NCBI GenBank assembly: GCA_945903705.1
Contig: CAMDOZ010000013.1
Coordinates: 1-34,982 of the forward strand
Length of the DNA stretch: 34,982 nucleotides
Direction of reading: 5' to 3'
Origin: Fidelibacterota bacterium
Lineage (GTDB): Bacteria; Pseudomonadota; Alphaproteobacteria; Rhodospirillales; Rhodospirillaceae
Below the pieces are notes generated by a model. That model did no database searches, was not told the origin of the DNA, and saw nothing but the letters and a program-made list of their open reading frames with translations. This document shows positions 33,295-34,982 of the stretch, piece by piece. The stretch's first letter is position 1, and the number at the start of each line of letters is the position of its first letter. The translations under genes and the position numbers were made by a program.

Positions 33295-34982
33295 ATGATT
33301 GAATTCGTTCGCGTTGACGGCCGCCGCCGCACGGGATTCTCACTCAAAAAGCACCTAGCCCTTACAAGCGTCAGCCTACTTGCTGTAATAGCCGGTAGTA
33401 ATACCGGCTGGGCCGGTGCCGCTCCGGAAGCCAGCGTAGAAGAGATCGTCGTCACCGGTACGCGCGTCGTCCGCGACGGCTATGAAGCGCCGACTCCCCT
33501 CACGGTGGTGGGCGTGGAAGCGCTCGAGAACGCAGCCAACGCGAATGTCGCGGACTTCGTGAACACGCTGCCCTCACTCGCAGGCAGCCAGATGCCGCAG
33601 ACCTCGCAGGCGAGCGTCAGCAGCGGTCTGGCTGGCCTCAACACCCTCAACCTCAGAAACCTAGGCAGCTCGCGCACGCTGGTGCTGCTCGACGGACAAC
33701 GCTCGGTCGCCTCATCGGTGACGGGCCTCACGGACGTTAACAACATCCCGCAGGCCCTGGTGTCGCGCGTCGACATCGTGACCGGCGGCGCATCGGCCGC
33801 TTACGGATCCGACGCGCTGTCGGGCGTCGTGAACTTCGTGCTCGACCGAACCTTTACCGGCATCAAGGGCGAAGTTTCAGGCGGCATCACGACTTACGGA
33901 GATGGGGAGAACTGGAAGACCGCGCTCACCGGGGGGTTCCCCATTGCGGGCGGCCGCGGTCACATCCTGCTCAATGCCGAAGCTTCCAAGTTCTATGGTA
34001 TTCAGGAAACGCACCGCGACTGGAACAGCCTCGGCGCACTCATCATAAATAATCCCGCTTACACGGCCACGAACGGCCAGCCGCGTCAGCTGAAGGTGTT
34101 CCAGGGCGCGCTCGGCCAAGGTTCTCCGGGCGGCATCATCACCAATACGGCGCTGCAAGGCATCGAGTTCGGACCCGGCGGGGTGCCGCGTCAGTTCAAC
34201 TACGGTTCGATCATCGCGCCGCCGTATATCGTCGGCGGTGACTGGCAGTCGACGCGCACGAACCAATTCCAGGCTCTTGACGCCGATCAGTCGCGTAAAG
34301 GCGGGTTTTTCCGCGCGTCCTATGACCTCGCCGACAACGTCAACGTCTTCGCGCAGGCCTCGTACAACAACGCGATCCTCTACGTGATCGACGGCTACCA
34401 GTTCAACGTCGCCAACCTGACGGTGCGCACCGGCAACCCGTTCATTCCAGCCAGCGTGCAGGCCCAAATGACGGCGCGAGGCATAACTCAATTCACGCTC
34501 GGAACGATGAATCAGGACATCCCGCCGTTCGGGACCCTGAACAACCGTACGACCCGTCGCGGTGTGGTCGGGATCAACGGGACGTTCGACGCTGGCGGCA
34601 GCGCGTGGACTTGGGACGCGTACTACCAGGTCGGCGAAACCAAATCCGCGGAACGCACCACCTCGACGACGCAGAAGGACAAGTTCGCCAATGCCATCGA
34701 CGTCGTTACGAACCCCGCGACCGGCCTTCCGGCCTGCCGCGCGACGCTGACCAGTCCGGGAAACGGGTGTATTCCGTGGAATTTGATGGGGATCGGCGTG
34801 AACGGCCAGGCCGCCCTCAACTACATCCTCGGGGGCAACAGCATGAGTGCGCCAGGTATGGCCTATCGCGTGCAGTGGTTCAAACAGGATGTGATGGCTG
34901 CCAACATCACCGGCGAGCCCTTCGAACTGTGGGCCGGACCGGTCTCGCTCGCGCTCGGCGCAGAACACCGGACCGAGAAAGT
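33295..34982 (+). CDS. TonB-dependent outer-membrane receptor (receptor 3), N-terminal part
   Basis: 562 codons are visible and the frame is open to the window edge, so the C-terminal barrel is missing. The ATG at 33295 follows a G-run SD. The signal region (about 18-43, ending GWAGAA) is followed by the TonB-box-like VEEIVVTGTRVVRDGYEAP. The plug has NTLPSLAG, RTLVLLDGQR and VDIVTGGASAAYGSDALSGVVNFVLD, and the early barrel includes GIKGEVSGGITTYGD. A Cys pair in CRATLTSPGNGCIPWN matches the other receptors. The last visible residues (FELWAGPVSLALGAEH) align with the same block in receptors 1 and 2. The gene is divergent from cassette B, which makes it the best candidate outer-membrane partner of that module. 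Confidence 0.93.
   Translation, partial: MIEFVRVDGRRRTGFSLKKHLALTSVSLLAVIAGSNTGWAGAAPEASVEEIVVTGTRVVRDGYEAPTPLTVVGVEALENAANANVADFVNTLPSLAGSQMPQTSQASVSSGLAGLNTLNLRNLGSSRTLVLLDGQRSVASSVTGLTDVNNIPQALVSRVDIVTGGASAAYGSDALSGVVNFVLDRTFTGIKGEVSGGITTYGDGENWKTALTGGFPIAGGRGHILLNAEASKFYGIQETHRDWNSLGALIINNPAYTATNGQPRQLKVFQGALGQGSPGGIITNTALQGIEFGPGGVPRQFNYGSIIAPPYIVGGDWQSTRTNQFQALDADQSRKGGFFRASYDLADNVNVFAQASYNNAILYVIDGYQFNVANLTVRTGNPFIPASVQAQMTARGITQFTLGTMNQDIPPFGTLNNRTTRRGVVGINGTFDAGGSAWTWDAYYQVGETKSAERTTSTTQKDKFANAIDVVTNPATGLPACRATLTSPGNGCIPWNLMGIGVNGQAALNYILGGNSMSAPGMAYRVQWFKQDVMAANITGEPFELWAGPVSLALGAEHRTEK

Noticed and set aside
33877-34968. A 363-codon open frame on the minus strand
   Set aside because: It is antisense to the well-supported TonB receptor 3 in a GC-rich region and has no SD, signal peptide or family similarity.
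1-34982. Mobile element or prophage explanation for the duplicated cassettes
   Set aside because: No transposase, integrase or terminal repeat was seen. The cassettes are diverged throughout, which suits old duplication or separate acquisition.

Overview
The window is GC-rich, gene-dense DNA from a Gram-negative proteobacterium. The supporting signs are three large TonB-dependent outer-membrane receptors, Sec and Tat signal peptides on most products, a periplasmic sulfite dehydrogenase pair and short operons with Shine-Dalgarno sites. The receptor style and the DUF1592/DUF1552 genes suggest a Steroidobacter/Nevskia-like gammaproteobacterium or a sphingomonad, but this is inference. No rRNA, tRNA, CRISPR array or intact mobile element was seen.

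Layout. 1-4.7 kb (minus): TonB receptor 1, an ACS-family MFS transporter and the N-terminus of a threonine-synthase-like enzyme. 5.1-11.2 kb: a Tat/lipoprotein amidase (+), an alpha/beta-hydrolase-fold protein whose nucleophile position is Gly (-), a SorA/SorB-like sulfite dehydrogenase with its cytochrome c (-), a secreted NHL propeller (+) and a secreted cupin (-). 11.4-17.0 kb (minus): cassette A. 17.5-18.6 kb: a YeiH-type putative sulfate exporter. 18.7-19.1 kb: a frameshifted CRTAC1/ASPIC-UnbV pseudogene. 19.9-24.3 kb (minus): a lone copy of the first cassette gene, a stub of a DUF1592 gene and TonB receptor 2. 24.5-27.1 kb (minus): a small orphan ORF and a tartrate/D-malate dehydrogenase overlapping a second amidase. 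27.2-32.8 kb (minus): cassette B, ending in a clear terminator. 33.3 kb to the edge (+): TonB receptor 3, divergent from cassette B.

The notable content is a four-gene cassette of exported proteins present twice in the same order. The genes are (1) an unrecognised secreted family beginning [LM]E[TS][RK]S[YF]V after the signal peptide, (2) a DUF1587/1595/1592/1588/1585 protein with a CxxCH haem motif, (3) a Tat-exported DUF1552 protein with a modified HXXSHH motif, and (4) a 463-residue three-repeat protein of the Lipoprotein_15 type. A third, collapsed cassette survives as gene 1 plus about 60 codons of gene 2. Cassette B and the collapsed copy each lie next to a TonB receptor. My working inference is a duplicated envelope redox/processing module tied to TonB-dependent uptake of an unknown substrate. 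Nothing in the sequence identifies that substrate.
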